DNA of 64,000 nucleotides, from positions 5,022,001 to 5,086,000 of the forward strand of contig NZ_CP019428.1 in NCBI RefSeq assembly GCF_009834565.1, in the 5' to 3' direction. Below, piece by piece: positions 28,148-37,323 of the stretch (the first letter of the stretch is position 1; each line of letters begins with the position of its first letter). The notes beneath the pieces are model-generated. The model ran no database searches. It worked only from the letters and a program-made list of their open reading frames with translations, and was not told the DNA's origin. Both the position numbers and the translations under genes were made by a program. Source of the DNA: Pseudomonas sp. R76. Lineage in GTDB: Bacteria > Pseudomonadota > Gammaproteobacteria > Pseudomonadales > Pseudomonadaceae.

Positions 28148-30527
28148 CCATCACGCCGTCGTTAAAACCCAGGCTGAGCTCGCCGAGCTGTTCGCCCAGG
28201 ACCTGACTTCCGGAGTCGGGCGCAGCGTCAAGCATGACAGCGCCGCCAAGCACGTCAGCGGCGAGGCGCAGTACATCGATGACCGCCTGGAATTCCCCAA
28301 TCAATTGCACCTGTATGCGCGCATGTCCGACCGCGCCCACGCGAAAATCCTCAGCATCGACACCGCGCCCTGTTACGCCTTTGACGGCGTGCGCATTGTC
28401 ATCACCCACGAGGATGTGCCGGGCCTGAAAGACATCGGCCCGCTGATGCCGGGCGACCCGCTGCTGGCCATCGACACCGTGCAGTTCGTCGGCCAGGTGG
28501 TGCTGGCCGTGGCCGCGCGCGACCTGGAAACCGCGCGCAAGGCCGCCATGGCGGCGGTGATCGAATACGAAGACCTCGAACCGGTGCTGGACGTGGTCGA
28601 AGCGTTTCGTAAAAAACACTTCGTGCTCGACAGCCACACCCACCAGCGCGGTGATTCGGCGGGCGCGCTGGCCACGGCGAAAAACCGTATCCAGGGCACG
28701 CTGCACATCGGCGGCCAGGAACACTTCTACCTGGAAACCCAGATTTCCTCGGTAATGCCCACCGAAGACGGCGGCATGATCGTCTACTGCTCCACCCAAA
28801 ACCCCACCGAGGTGCAGAAGCTGGTGGCCGAAGTGCTCGACGTGTCGATGAACAAAATCGTGGTCGACATGCGCCGCATGGGCGGTGGTTTTGGCGGCAA
28901 GGAAACCCAGGCCGCCAGCCCGGCGTGCCTGTGTGCGGTGGTGGCGCGCCTCACCGGCCAGCCGACCAAAATGCGCCTGCCGCGCGTCGAAGACATGCTG
29001 ATGACCGGCAAGCGCCACCCCTTCTATATCGAATACGACGTGGGCTTCGACGACAGCGGCCGTCTGCACGGGATCAACCTGGAACTGGCGGGTAACTGCG
29101 GCTGTTCGCCAGACCTGTCCAACTCGATTGTCGACCGCGCGATGTTCCACGCTGACAACTCGTATTACCTGGGCGACGCCACGGTCAACGGCCATCGCTG
29201 CAAGACCAACACCGCCTCCAACACCGCCTATCGCGGCTTTGGCGGCCCGCAAGGCATGGTCGCCATCGAAGAAGTGATGGACGCCATCGCCCGCCATCTG
29301 GCCCTCGACCCGCTGGCCGTGCGCAAGGCCAATTACTACGGCAAGACCGAGCGCAACGTCACCCATTACTACCAAACCGTCGAGCACAACATGCTCGAAG
29401 AGATGACCGCTGAACTTGAGGCCAGCAGCCAATACGCCGAGCGCCGCGAAGCGATTCGCCTGTACAACGCCCACAGCCCGATCCTGAAAAAAGGCCTGGC
29501 GCTGACACCGGTGAAGTTCGGCATCTCGTTCACGGCGAGCTTTCTTAACCAGGCCGGTGCGCTGATCCACATCTACACCGACGGCAGCATCCACCTGAAC
29601 CACGGCGGCACCGAGATGGGCCAGGGCTTGAACACCAAGGTTGCGCAGGTGGTGGCCGAAGTGTTCCAGGTCGAAATCGACCGCGTGCAAATCACCGCCA
29701 CCAACACCGACAAGGTGCCCAACACCTCGCCCACGGCGGCTTCCAGCGGTGCCGACCTGAACGGCAAAGCCGCGCAAAACGCTGCCGAAACCATCAAGCA
29801 ACGCCTGGTGGAATTTGCCGCGCGCAAGTACGACGTGAGCGAAGCGGATGTGGAATTCCACAACGGCCATGTGCGCGTGCGTGACCAGATCCTGACCTTC
29901 GAAGCGTTGATCCAACAGGCGTATTTCGCCCAGGTCTCGCTGTCGAGCACCGGCTTCTACAAGACCCCGAAAATCTTCTACGACCGCAGCCAGGCGCGGG
30001 GTCGGCCGTTCTATTACTTCGCGTTCGGCGCGGCCTGCTGCGAAGTGATCGTCGACACCTTGACCGGTGAATACAAGATGCTGCGCACCGACATCCTTCA
30101 CGATGTGGGCGCCTCGCTGAACCCGGCCATCGACATCGGCCAGGTGGAAGGCGGGTTTATCCAGGGCATGGGCTGGCTGACCATGGAAGAGCTGGTGTGG
30201 AACAACAAAGGCAAGCTGATGACCAACGGCCCGGCCAGCTACAAGATCCCGGCCGTGGCCGACATGCCGCTGGATTTGCGCGTGAAGCTGGTGGAAAACC
30301 GCAAGAACCCGGAAGACACGGTGTTCCATTCCAAGGCCGTGGGTGAGCCGCCGTTCATGCTCGGGATTGCCTCGTGGTGCGCGATCAAGGATGCGGTGGC
30401 GAGTTTGGGTGACTATCGCCATCAGCCGAAGATTGATGCGCCGGCGACGCCGGAGCGGGTGTTGTGGGGCTGTGAGCAGATGCGGCAGTTGACCGCTGCA
30501 AAAGCCGTCGAAACTGAGTTGGCTTGA
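28140..30527 (+). CDS. xdhB: Xanthine dehydrogenase molybdopterin-binding subunit
   Basis: 795 aa. Carries the molybdenum cofactor and the substrate pocket. Visible family motifs are FYLETQ (Moco-contact region), MGGGFGGKE near 240-250, TAYRGFGGPQGM with the substrate Arg, GGTEMGQGLNTK, and the C-terminal catalytic Glu in GEPPFMLG (about 735). The start ATG overlaps xdhA. Its stop TGA is formed by the first bases of a family-2 REP element, which separates it from xdhC. Confidence 0.96.
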   Translation: MSNHHAVVKTQAELAELFAQDLTSGVGRSVKHDSAAKHVSGEAQYIDDRLEFPNQLHLYARMSDRAHAKILSIDTAPCYAFDGVRIVITHEDVPGLKDIGPLMPGDPLLAIDTVQFVGQVVLAVAARDLETARKAAMAAVIEYEDLEPVLDVVEAFRKKHFVLDSHTHQRGDSAGALATAKNRIQGTLHIGGQEHFYLETQISSVMPTEDGGMIVYCSTQNPTEVQKLVAEVLDVSMNKIVVDMRRMGGGFGGKETQAASPACLCAVVARLTGQPTKMRLPRVEDMLMTGKRHPFYIEYDVGFDDSGRLHGINLELAGNCGCSPDLSNSIVDRAMFHADNSYYLGDATVNGHRCKTNTASNTAYRGFGGPQGMVAIEEVMDAIARHLALDPLAVRKANYYGKTERNVTHYYQTVEHNMLEEMTAELEASSQYAERREAIRLYNAHSPILKKGLALTPVKFGISFTASFLNQAGALIHIYTDGSIHLNHGGTEMGQGLNTKVAQVVAEVFQVEIDRVQITATNTDKVPNTSPTAASSGADLNGKAAQNAAETIKQRLVEFAARKYDVSEADVEFHNGHVRVRDQILTFEALIQQAYFAQVSLSSTGFYKTPKIFYDRSQARGRPFYYFAFGAACCEVIVDTLTGEYKMLRTDILHDVGASLNPAIDIGQVEGGFIQGMGWLTMEELVWNNKGKLMTNGPASYKIPAVADMPLDLRVKLVENRKNPEDTVFHSKAVGEPPFMLGIASWCAIKDAVASLGDYRHQPKIDAPATPERVLWGCEQMRQLTAAKAVETELA

Positions 30528-30632
30528 TCGTTCCCACGCTCTGCGTGGGAATGCCGGCATGGACGCTCTGCGTCCGCTCTTGTGACGCAGAGCGTCACGG
30601 TATGCATTCCCACGCGGAGCGTGGGAACGATC
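30526..30632. repeat. REP palindrome pair, family 2, inside the xdh operon
   Basis: GATCGTTCCCACGC at 30526 pairs with GCGTGGGAACGATC ending 30632; the inner cores GGACGCTCTGCGTCC and GTGACGCAGAGCGTCAC are also palindromic. The element lies between xdhB and xdhC, 15 bp before the xdhC start, and its first bases overlap the xdhB stop. A large stem here could uncouple xdhC expression from xdhAB. Confidence 0.9.
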
Positions 30633-30647
30633 TGACTGGAGGTGACT

Positions 30648-31487
30648 ATGAACAACTGGATCAGCGCCCTCGCCGACCTGCAAAATCAGGGTGAACCCTG
30701 CGTGCTGGTGACCATCATCGAAGAGCTCGGCTCCACGCCGCGCAATGCCGGTTCGAAGATGGTCATCAGCGCCGCGCAGACCTTCGACACCATCGGTGGC
30801 GGGCACCTGGAATACAAGGCGATGCAGATCGCCCGCGACATGCTCGTGCGCGGCCAGCAGAACACCCATCTGGAACGCTTCAGCCTCGGCGCCAGCCTGG
30901 GCCAATGCTGCGGCGGCGTGACTGTGTTGCTGTTCGAACCGATGGGCCAGGTGCAGGCGCAGATTGCCGTATTCGGCGCCGGCCACGTCGGCCGTGCACT
31001 GGTGCCGTTGCTGGCGAGCCTGCCGTGCCGGGTGCGCTGGATCGACTCGCGTGACCAGGAGTTTCCGCAACAGATCCCACAAGGCGTGCGTAAAATCGTC
31101 AGCGAAGAGCCTGTCGACGAAATTGCCGACCTGCCGGTGGGCAGTTACTGCATCGTCATGACCCACAATCATGCACTCGACCTGGAACTCACCGCCGCGC
31201 TGCTCAAGCGCAATGACTTTGCCTACTTCGGCCTGATCGGCTCGAAAACCAAACGGGTCAAGTTCGAACACCGCCTGCGTGATCGCGGCTTCGACACCGC
31301 GCAATTGCAACGCATGCGCTGCCCCATGGGCCTCACCGAGGTGAAGGGCAAACTACCGGTGGAAATCGCCATCTCCATCGCCGGCGAAATCATCGCCACC
31401 TATAACGCGAATTTCGGCCAGCACACCGCCAGCGCCGAACCCATTGCCAAACTGCTGCCGGCCTCGCGTCGCAGCCAAGCACTCTAA
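30648..31487 (+). CDS. xdhC: Xanthine dehydrogenase accessory protein XdhC
   Basis: 279 aa. Chaperone that inserts sulphurated molybdenum cofactor into XdhB; not part of the final enzyme. GGAGG precedes ATG 30648, so the in-frame GTG six bases earlier is not favoured. N-terminal XdhC/CoxI domain (PCVLVTIIEELGSTPRNAGSKM; GGGHLEYKA; GQCCGGVTVLLFEP) and a C-terminal Rossmann-like domain (AVFGAGHVGRALVPLLASL) typical of the family. Confidence 0.95.
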   Translation: MNNWISALADLQNQGEPCVLVTIIEELGSTPRNAGSKMVISAAQTFDTIGGGHLEYKAMQIARDMLVRGQQNTHLERFSLGASLGQCCGGVTVLLFEPMGQVQAQIAVFGAGHVGRALVPLLASLPCRVRWIDSRDQEFPQQIPQGVRKIVSEEPVDEIADLPVGSYCIVMTHNHALDLELTAALLKRNDFAYFGLIGSKTKRVKFEHRLRDRGFDTAQLQRMRCPMGLTEVKGKLPVEIAISIAGEIIATYNANFGQHTASAEPIAKLLPASRRSQAL

Positions 31488-31499
31488 ATTGAGATAATC

Positions 31500-32804
31500 A
31501 TGCCTTTGACTCGCAAAGCCTACCGTGCCGCCATCCTGCACAGCATCGCCGACCCTGCTGAAGTGGGGATCGAAGCCTCCTATGAGTATTTCGAAGACGG
31601 CCTGCTGGTGATCGATAACGGCCAGATCAGCGCCTTGGGCCATGCCAGCGATTTGCTGCCCACACTGCCCGCCGATATTGACGTCACCCATTATCAGGAT
31701 GCGCTGATCACACCGGGCCTGATCGACACCCACATCCACCTGCCGCAAACCGGCATGGTCGGCGCCTATGGCGAGCAGTTGCTGGATTGGCTCAATACCT
31801 ACACCTTCCCGTGTGAAAGCCAGTTCGCCGACAAGGCCCATGCCGAAGAAGTCGCAGACATCTTCATCAAGGAACTGCTGCGCAACGGCACCACCACCGC
31901 GCTGGTGTTCGGCAGTGTGCACCCGCAGTCAGTCAATGCGTTTTTTGAAGCGGCGGAAAAACTCGACCTGCGCATGATCGCCGGCAAGGTGATGATGGAC
32001 CGCAACGCGCCGGACTACCTCACCGACACCGCCGAAACCGGCTACCAGGAAAGCAAGGCGCTGATCGAACGCTGGCACGGCAAAGGCCGTTTGCACTATG
32101 CGGTGACGCCACGTTTTGCGCCGACCAGCACACCGGAACAATTGGCCTTGGCCGGGCAACTGCTGGGTGAATACCCGGACCTGTACATGCAAACTCACAT
32201 CAGTGAGAACAAGCAGGAAGTCGAGTGGGTGAAGGAGCTGTTTCCGGAGCGCAAAGGCTATCTGGACGTGTACGACCACTACAAATTGCTCGGTGAGCGC
32301 TCGGTGTTTGCCCACGGCGTACACCTGTGTGATGACGAGTGCGCGCGACTGGCGGAAACGGGTTCGGCGGTGGCGTTCTGCCCGACCTCGAACTTCTTCC
32401 TCGGCAGTGGCTTGTTCAATTTGCCGATGGCCGAGAAGCACAAGCTGAACGTGGGCCTGGGCACGGACGTGGGTGGCGGCACCAGCTTCTCGCTGCTGCA
32501 AACCCTGAACGAAGCCTACAAGGTCATGCAGTTGCAAGGCGCGCGGTTGAGCCCGTTCAAGTCGCTGTACCTGGCGACCTTGGGCGGCGCGCGGGCGCTG
32601 CGTCTGGAAGACAAGATCGGCACCTTGCAGCCGGGTACTGACGCGGACTTTTTGGTATTGGATTACAACGCCACGCCGCTGCTGAGCTATCGCTTGAAGC
32701 AGGCGAATAACATTGCCGAGACGTTGTTTGTGTTGATGACGCTGGGGGATGATCGGACGATTTTGCAGACCTACGCAGCCGGCAATCTCGTGCATCAACG
32801 CTGA
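31500..32804 (+). CDS. guaD: Guanine deaminase
   Basis: 434 aa amidohydrolase converting guanine to xanthine, which feeds XDH. The metal motif DTHIHLPQTGM is at about 76-86. ETHISEN-type substrate motif (QTHISENKQEVEW), HGVHLCDDE with a zinc His, and the GTDVGGGTSFSLL segment with the metal Asp are present. It starts 12 bases after the xdhC stop, consistent with one operon. Adjacent genes support purine catabolism. Confidence 0.95.
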   Translation: MPLTRKAYRAAILHSIADPAEVGIEASYEYFEDGLLVIDNGQISALGHASDLLPTLPADIDVTHYQDALITPGLIDTHIHLPQTGMVGAYGEQLLDWLNTYTFPCESQFADKAHAEEVADIFIKELLRNGTTTALVFGSVHPQSVNAFFEAAEKLDLRMIAGKVMMDRNAPDYLTDTAETGYQESKALIERWHGKGRLHYAVTPRFAPTSTPEQLALAGQLLGEYPDLYMQTHISENKQEVEWVKELFPERKGYLDVYDHYKLLGERSVFAHGVHLCDDECARLAETGSAVAFCPTSNFFLGSGLFNLPMAEKHKLNVGLGTDVGGGTSFSLLQTLNEAYKVMQLQGARLSPFKSLYLATLGGARALRLEDKIGTLQPGTDADFLVLDYNATPLLSYRLKQANNIAETLFVLMTLGDDRTILQTYAAGNLVHQR

Positions 32805-32827
32805 TCTAAAGCACACCGAGAAACAAA

Positions 32828-32930
32828 TGTGGGAGCGGGCTTGCCCGCGATGCAGGCACCGCGGTGTATCAGGTAAACCGCGGTGATGCCATCGCAGGCA
32901 AGCCAGCTCCCACACAAGCCAGCTCCCACA
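32828..32930. repeat. REP palindrome pair, family 1, with duplicated tail
   Basis: Arms run from TGTGGGAGCGGGCTTGCCCG at 32828 to AGCCAGCTCCCACA at 32914. The last 16 bp (CAAGCCAGCTCCCACA, 32899-32914) are repeated at once (32915-32930), a small tandem duplication of one arm end. Confidence 0.9.
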
Positions 32931-32943
32931 TTTTTGATCGGGG

Positions 32944-33708
32944 TTACAGTTTTACCGAGGAGCGTCCTGGCTTTTTCGTCTGCAACAAATGCGAAAACAC
33001 CGCATGCAAATCATCCGACGCGCTTTCCTCATCGAGGTTGAGCTTGCTGTCGATGTGATCCATGTGGTGCATCATCAAATTCACTGCCAGCGCCGCGTCG
33101 CGTGCTTCGATCGCGTCGATCAGCTGCGTGTGTTCATCGTAGGAACAGTGCGAGCGGTTGCCGCTTTCGTACTGGGCGATGATCAACGAGGTCTGCGACA
33201 CCAGGCTGCGCTGGAAGCTGATCAGCGGCGCATTCTTCGCCGCTTCGGCCAGCTTGAGGTGGAATTCGCCGGAGAGGCGGATACCGGCACCGCGATCGCC
33301 GCGTGAGAAGCTGTCGCGCTCGTCGTTGACCATCTGACGCAGCTCGGCCAACTGTTCGGCCGTGGCGTGCTGCACGGCCAATTCAGTGATCGCCCGCTCG
33401 ACCAGACGCCGGGCCAGGAATACCTGACGCGCTTCTTCTACACTTGGGCTCGCCACCACCGCGCCGCGATTGGGCCGCAGCAGTACCACGCCTTCATGGG
33501 CCAGGCGCGAGAGCGCGCGGCGAATGATGGTGCGGCTGACGCCAAAGATTTCGCCCAGTGCCTCTTCACTCAATTTGGTTCCGGGCGCCAGGCGTTGTTC
33601 GAGGATCGCCTCGAAGATATGCGCGTAGACGATATCGTCCTGGGTTCCGCTGCGACCGGCCTTGCCGGCTCGCGGTTGTTTCTTGAGAGGTTGCAACTGT
33701 TCGTTCAT
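32944..33708 (-). CDS. GntR/FCD-family regulator of the purine/permease region
   Basis: 254 aa from ATG 33708 (MNEQLQPLKKQPRAG); a GTG two codons earlier is an alternative. A basic N-terminal tail precedes the GntR winged helix (DIVYAHIFEAILEQRLAPGT; VSRTIIRRALSRLAHEGVV). The FCD domain (about 100-235) has FHLKLAEAAKNAPLI and a MMHHMDHID metal-like His cluster. It is divergent from the BenE-type permease and convergent with guaD. A TTGTACACAA half-palindrome lies in the intergenic region. Same position as a GntR gene next to guaD in P. aeruginosa. Confidence 0.9.
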   Translation of the reverse strand: MNEQLQPLKKQPRAGKAGRSGTQDDIVYAHIFEAILEQRLAPGTKLSEEALGEIFGVSRTIIRRALSRLAHEGVVLLRPNRGAVVASPSVEEARQVFLARRLVERAITELAVQHATAEQLAELRQMVNDERDSFSRGDRGAGIRLSGEFHLKLAEAAKNAPLISFQRSLVSQTSLIIAQYESGNRSHCSYDEHTQLIDAIEARDAALAVNLMMHHMDHIDSKLNLDEESASDDLHAVFSHLLQTKKPGRSSVKL

Positions 33709-33796
33709 GGGCACTCGGGTTTGGAGAACGGCGGCGAATTAACGGTAATACGGCAAGCGCGTGTTGCTGGCAAGTATCACCTAAAAACACGGCACA

Positions 33797-33806
33797 TTGT
33801 ACACAA
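33797..33806. promoter_or_regulatory. Candidate GntR operator upstream of the permease
   Basis: TTGTACACAA: TTGT and ACAA arms around a central AC, in the 225-bp divergent gap between the GntR gene and the permease. FCD-type GntR proteins commonly bind short TTGT-N2-ACAA-like sites. A related TGTAC occurs again near 33827. Confidence 0.4.
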
Positions 33807-33933
33807 CCCAATGCGCCAACACACTGTACGGCTGTTTGCGGCTGCGGCTGTATTGCAATGAGTGGTTACGTTTGAGTTTAGGCTTGAATCCGCGCCTTCA
33901 CCGGCTAAACCCAGGTAAAAGGAACACCTCCCC

Positions 33934-35124
33934 ATGACCGACGCCACCCAAGCGCCTTTGCGCCCGTTGGCCGACACTTCTGCGTCGGCCGTCGTCGCCG
34001 GCTTCATCGCCATGATGACCGGCTACACCAGCTCCCTGGTCCTGATGTTCCAGGCCGGCCAGGCCGCCGGCTTGACCACTGCGCAGATTTCTTCGTGGAT
34101 CTGGGCCATCTCCATCGGCATGGCGGTGTGCAGCATTGGCCTGTCGTTGCGCTATCGCACGCCGATCACCATTGCCTGGTCCACACCCGGCGCGGCGCTG
34201 TTGATTACCAGCCTGGGCGGCGTGAGTTACGGCGAGGCCATCGGCGCCTACATCACCTGCGCGGTGCTGGTGACGCTGTGTGGGTTGACCGGCAGTTTTG
34301 AAAAACTGGTCAAGCGCATCCCGTCGTCGTTGGCGGCGGCCTTGCTGGCGGGGATTCTGTTCAAGATCGGCAGCGAGATTTTCGTCGCCGCGCAGCATCG
34401 CACCGGCCTCGTGCTGGGGATGTTTTTCACCTACTTGATCATCAAGCGCCTGTCGCCACGCTATGCGGTGCTGGCTGCGCTGGTGCTCGGCACACTGCTG
34501 TCGGGTTTTATGGGCTTGCTGGATTTCAGTGCTTTTCACCTCGAAGTGGCGACACCGGTGTGGACCACGCCGCACTTCTCGCTGGCCGCGACTATCAGTA
34601 TCGGCATCCCGCTGTTCGTGGTGGCGATGACCTCGCAAAACATGCCCGGCGTCGCCGTGCTGCGGGCCGACGGCTACAACGTGCCCGCCTCGCCCTTGAT
34701 CACCGCCACCGGCCTGGCTTCATTGGTACTGGCGCCGTTCGGCTCCCACGGCATCAACCTGGCGGCAATCAGCGCAGCCATCTGCACCGGGCCGCATGCC
34801 CATGAAGACCGCAACAAGCGCTACACCGCCGCGGTGTGGTGCGGGGTGTTCTACGGCATTGCCGGGGTGTTTGGCGCAACATTGGCGGCGTTGTTCGCAG
34901 CGCTGCCAAAGGAGCTGGTGCTGTCGATTGCGGCATTGGCGCTGTTTGGCTCGATCATCAATGGCTTGAGCATCGCCATGAATGAGCCGAAGGAACGGGA
35001 AGCGGCGCTGATCACCTTTATGGTCACCGCGTCAGGCTTGACGCTGTTTTCCATCGGTTCGGCGTTCTGGGGGATTGTGGCGGGAGTGTTGACGCTGCTG
35101 ATTCTGAACTGGCGCAAGGCATAA
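33934..35124 (+). CDS. BenE-family membrane permease
   Basis: 396 aa with about 11-12 membrane helices. It matches the benzoate/H+ symporter BenE family (AVVAGFIAMMTGYTSSLVLM; ITIAWSTPGAALLITS; AAALLAGILFKIG). The name 'benzoate transporter' is unlikely to fit here: no ben/cat genes are near, and the gene sits beside guaD, xdh and a GntR regulator, so uptake of a purine or related compound is an alternative. It ends in a strong terminator. Confidence 0.88.
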   Translation: MTDATQAPLRPLADTSASAVVAGFIAMMTGYTSSLVLMFQAGQAAGLTTAQISSWIWAISIGMAVCSIGLSLRYRTPITIAWSTPGAALLITSLGGVSYGEAIGAYITCAVLVTLCGLTGSFEKLVKRIPSSLAAALLAGILFKIGSEIFVAAQHRTGLVLGMFFTYLIIKRLSPRYAVLAALVLGTLLSGFMGLLDFSAFHLEVATPVWTTPHFSLAATISIGIPLFVVAMTSQNMPGVAVLRADGYNVPASPLITATGLASLVLAPFGSHGINLAAISAAICTGPHAHEDRNKRYTAAVWCGVFYGIAGVFGATLAALFAALPKELVLSIAALALFGSIINGLSIAMNEPKEREAALITFMVTASGLTLFSIGSAFWGIVAGVLTLLILNWRKA

Positions 35125-35156
35125 AAAAACGGCGACCCTCAGGTCGCCGTTTTTTT
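35123..35156. terminator. Bidirectional intrinsic terminator
   Basis: AAAAAAACGGCGACC and GGTCGCCGTTTTTTT are perfect inverted arms around CTCA. It serves the permease gene (plus) and yggL (minus). Confidence 0.93.
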
Positions 35157-35161
35157 CAGTA

Positions 35162-35506
35162 TCACTTAGCCGCGTTGATCGGCTTTTCCGGATACCACAC
35201 GTCCAGCAACGGGCTGACTTCAGCCTTGGTCAGCTCGGAACGGGTTTTCAGCCAGGCTTCGACAGCAGCGCGCTGCTCTTCGGAGACCGAGCCACGCTTC
35301 TGCAGGCAAACCAGACCGTAGTCATCGCCGCCGACATAGCCCAGGCCGTTGGCTTCCATGGCTTCTTTGATGAATGCTTCGAGGAAAGCGTCGATAGCTT
35401 CTTCACTCAGGCCTTCTTTGAAGTCCAGGTTCAGTTCGAAACCCAGCTCTTGAAATTCATCAACGCACAGTTTTTTGCGCAGACGCTGGGAACGGTTAGT
35501 CGCCAT
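35162..35506 (-). CDS. yggL: YggL family 50S ribosome-associated protein (DUF469)
   Basis: 114 aa from ATG 35506 (MATNRSQRLRKKLCVDEFQE); an earlier Met at 35521 adds five residues. The basic N-terminus RSQRLRKKLCVDEFQELGF, FKEGLSEEAIDAFLEAFI and GGDYGLVCLQKRGSVSEE are characteristic of YggL proteins, which bind large ribosomal subunits; the exact role is not settled. Monocistronic, ending at the shared terminator. Confidence 0.9.
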   Translation of the reverse strand: MATNRSQRLRKKLCVDEFQELGFELNLDFKEGLSEEAIDAFLEAFIKEAMEANGLGYVGGDDYGLVCLQKRGSVSEEQRAAVEAWLKTRSELTKAEVSPLLDVWYPEKPINAAK

Positions 35507-35742
35507 TGGAACAATCCTCATAAGTAATAACGGGCGGCACTTTAGCAGTTTAAGGCGGCAATTGCCCGACTCTCTGGGACAAGCGGCTATCTGTCTGCAA
35601 AAAAACGCGCAATACCAGCTATCGTTCAGCTACAACTGGATCCACCTTGGGGCATAATGCCGACACTTTCGTGACCAATGAGGGATTTTCTTCCATACCC
35701 CTCGCCTTTTTCACCCTCCTCAGCAGTAGGGTTTTATTCTTT

Positions 35743-37218
35743 ATGATCAAATCTTTCCGTTCCCATTCTTTACGTTCAATGTTTTTTGCCGGTCTTCTTC
35801 TACCGCTGGCCTTTTCTGCCACTGCCGCCCCGATCAACAACACCCTGCCACCCAACGTTGCGCAGGCCCTGCAAAAAGCCAAACTGCAAAATACCGCGCT
35901 GTCCTTGGTGATGCTGCCCCTCACCGGCCCAGGCACGCCGACGGTGTTCAACGCCGACGTTTCGGTGAACCCGGCCTCGACCATGAAGCTGGTCACCACC
36001 TACGCGGCCCTGGAAATGCTCGGCCCCAACCACCAGTGGAAAACCGAGTTCTACACCGACGGCACCCTCAGCGGTGGCGTGTTGCACGGCAACCTGTACC
36101 TCAAGGGCGGCGGCGACCCCAAGCTGAACATGGAAAAACTCTGGCTGCTGATGCGCGACCTGCGCGCCAATGGCGTGCAGCAAGTCACCGGCGACCTGGT
36201 GCTCGACCGCAGCTTCTTCAACCAGCCGCAATTGCCCGAGTTCAATGACGACGGCAACGACGAGAACAAGCCGTTCCTGGTCAAGCCCGACGCCCTGCTG
36301 GTCAACCTCAAGGCGCTGCGCTTCGTCACCCGCAATGACTCGGGCCGCGTGATCGTGTCGGTCGAGCCGCCGATTGCGAGCATTCGCATCGACAACCAGG
36401 TCAAAGTCTCCAACGCCAAGCAGTGCACCGGCGACGTGCGCTACAGCCCGGTCACAGCCGCCGATGGCAGCGTTACCGTAACTGTCAGCGGTCAGTTGGG
36501 CGATGGCTGCAGCTCGCAGACTTACCTGTCGCTGCTCGACCACGCCACCTACACCGCCGGCGCCGTGCGCGCGATCTGGCAGGAATTGGGCGGCACCATC
36601 CAGGGCCGCGATATCCAGGCTTCTGTGCCCAAGGACGCCAAAGTCCTCGCCCGCGCCTTTTCGCCGGACCTGGCGGAAATCATTCGCGACATCAACAAAT
36701 ACAGTAACAACACCATGGCCCAGCAGTTGTTCCTGAGCCTGGGCGCACAGTTTCGCAACGATGCCGACGGCGACGATGCCAAGGCGGCACAGCGCGTAGT
36801 GCGCCAGTGGCTGGCGAAGAAAGGCATCACCGCGCCGCACCTGGTGATGGAAAACGGCTCCGGCCTGTCGCGCGCCGAACGCGTCAGCGCTCGCGAGATG
36901 GCAGCCATGCTGCAAGCCGCGTGGAAAGGCCCATACGCCGCTGAATACATCAGCTCGCTGCCGATTGCCGGCACCGACGGCACCATGCGTAAACGCCTGA
37001 AGACCACGGCCATGCGCGGCGAAGCCCACGTCAAGACCGGCACTCTGAACACCGTGCGCGCCATCGCCGGCTTCAGCCGCGACAACAACGGCAATACCTG
37101 GGTGGTGGTGGCGATCCTCAACGACTCGAAACCGTGGGGCGCGTCGTCGGTGCTGGATCAGGTGCTGCTGGACCTGTATCGCCAGCCGAAGCTGACGGCG
37201 GCGGCACCGGTACTTTAA
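35743..37218 (+). CDS. dacB: D-alanyl-D-alanine carboxypeptidase/endopeptidase, PBP4 type
   Basis: Periplasmic low-molecular-mass penicillin-binding protein (S13 family) trimming or opening peptidoglycan crosslinks. 491 aa from ATG 35743; the signal peptide ends LPLAFSATAA, and the longer upstream frame would bury it. The active-site motifs are all present: STMK (Ser79, Lys82), SNN in NKYSNNTMAQQL, and KTG in HVKTGTLN. The inserted domains between SxxK and SxN (about 110-310) are typical of PBP4. Its homologue is near rlmKL-rmf-pyrD in P. aeruginosa. Confidence 0.95.
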   Translation: MIKSFRSHSLRSMFFAGLLLPLAFSATAAPINNTLPPNVAQALQKAKLQNTALSLVMLPLTGPGTPTVFNADVSVNPASTMKLVTTYAALEMLGPNHQWKTEFYTDGTLSGGVLHGNLYLKGGGDPKLNMEKLWLLMRDLRANGVQQVTGDLVLDRSFFNQPQLPEFNDDGNDENKPFLVKPDALLVNLKALRFVTRNDSGRVIVSVEPPIASIRIDNQVKVSNAKQCTGDVRYSPVTAADGSVTVTVSGQLGDGCSSQTYLSLLDHATYTAGAVRAIWQELGGTIQGRDIQASVPKDAKVLARAFSPDLAEIIRDINKYSNNTMAQQLFLSLGAQFRNDADGDDAKAAQRVVRQWLAKKGITAPHLVMENGSGLSRAERVSAREMAAMLQAAWKGPYAAEYISSLPIAGTDGTMRKRLKTTAMRGEAHVKTGTLNTVRAIAGFSRDNNGNTWVVVAILNDSKPWGASSVLDQVLLDLYRQPKLTAAAPVL

Positions 37219-37236
37219 AAACCACACAGATCCAAG

Positions 37237-37323
37237 GTGGGAGCTGGCTTGCCTGCGATGCAGGCACCGAGGTGTATCAGTCACACTGCGGTGATGCGAT
37301 CGCAGGCAAGCCAGCTCCCACAT
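37237..37323. repeat. REP palindrome pair, family 1, overlapping a coding end
   Basis: GTGGGAGCTGGCTTGCCTGCG from 37237 and the complementary arm to 37323 around the usual ACACCGCGGTG-like centre. The distal arm (37277-37323) lies inside the reading frame of the diguanylate cyclase gene and supplies its stop codon. Confidence 0.92.

Noticed and set aside
33934..35124. Benzoate transport and degradation locus
   Set aside because: Only the permease family suggests benzoate; no ben, cat or aromatic genes are near and the context is purine catabolism.
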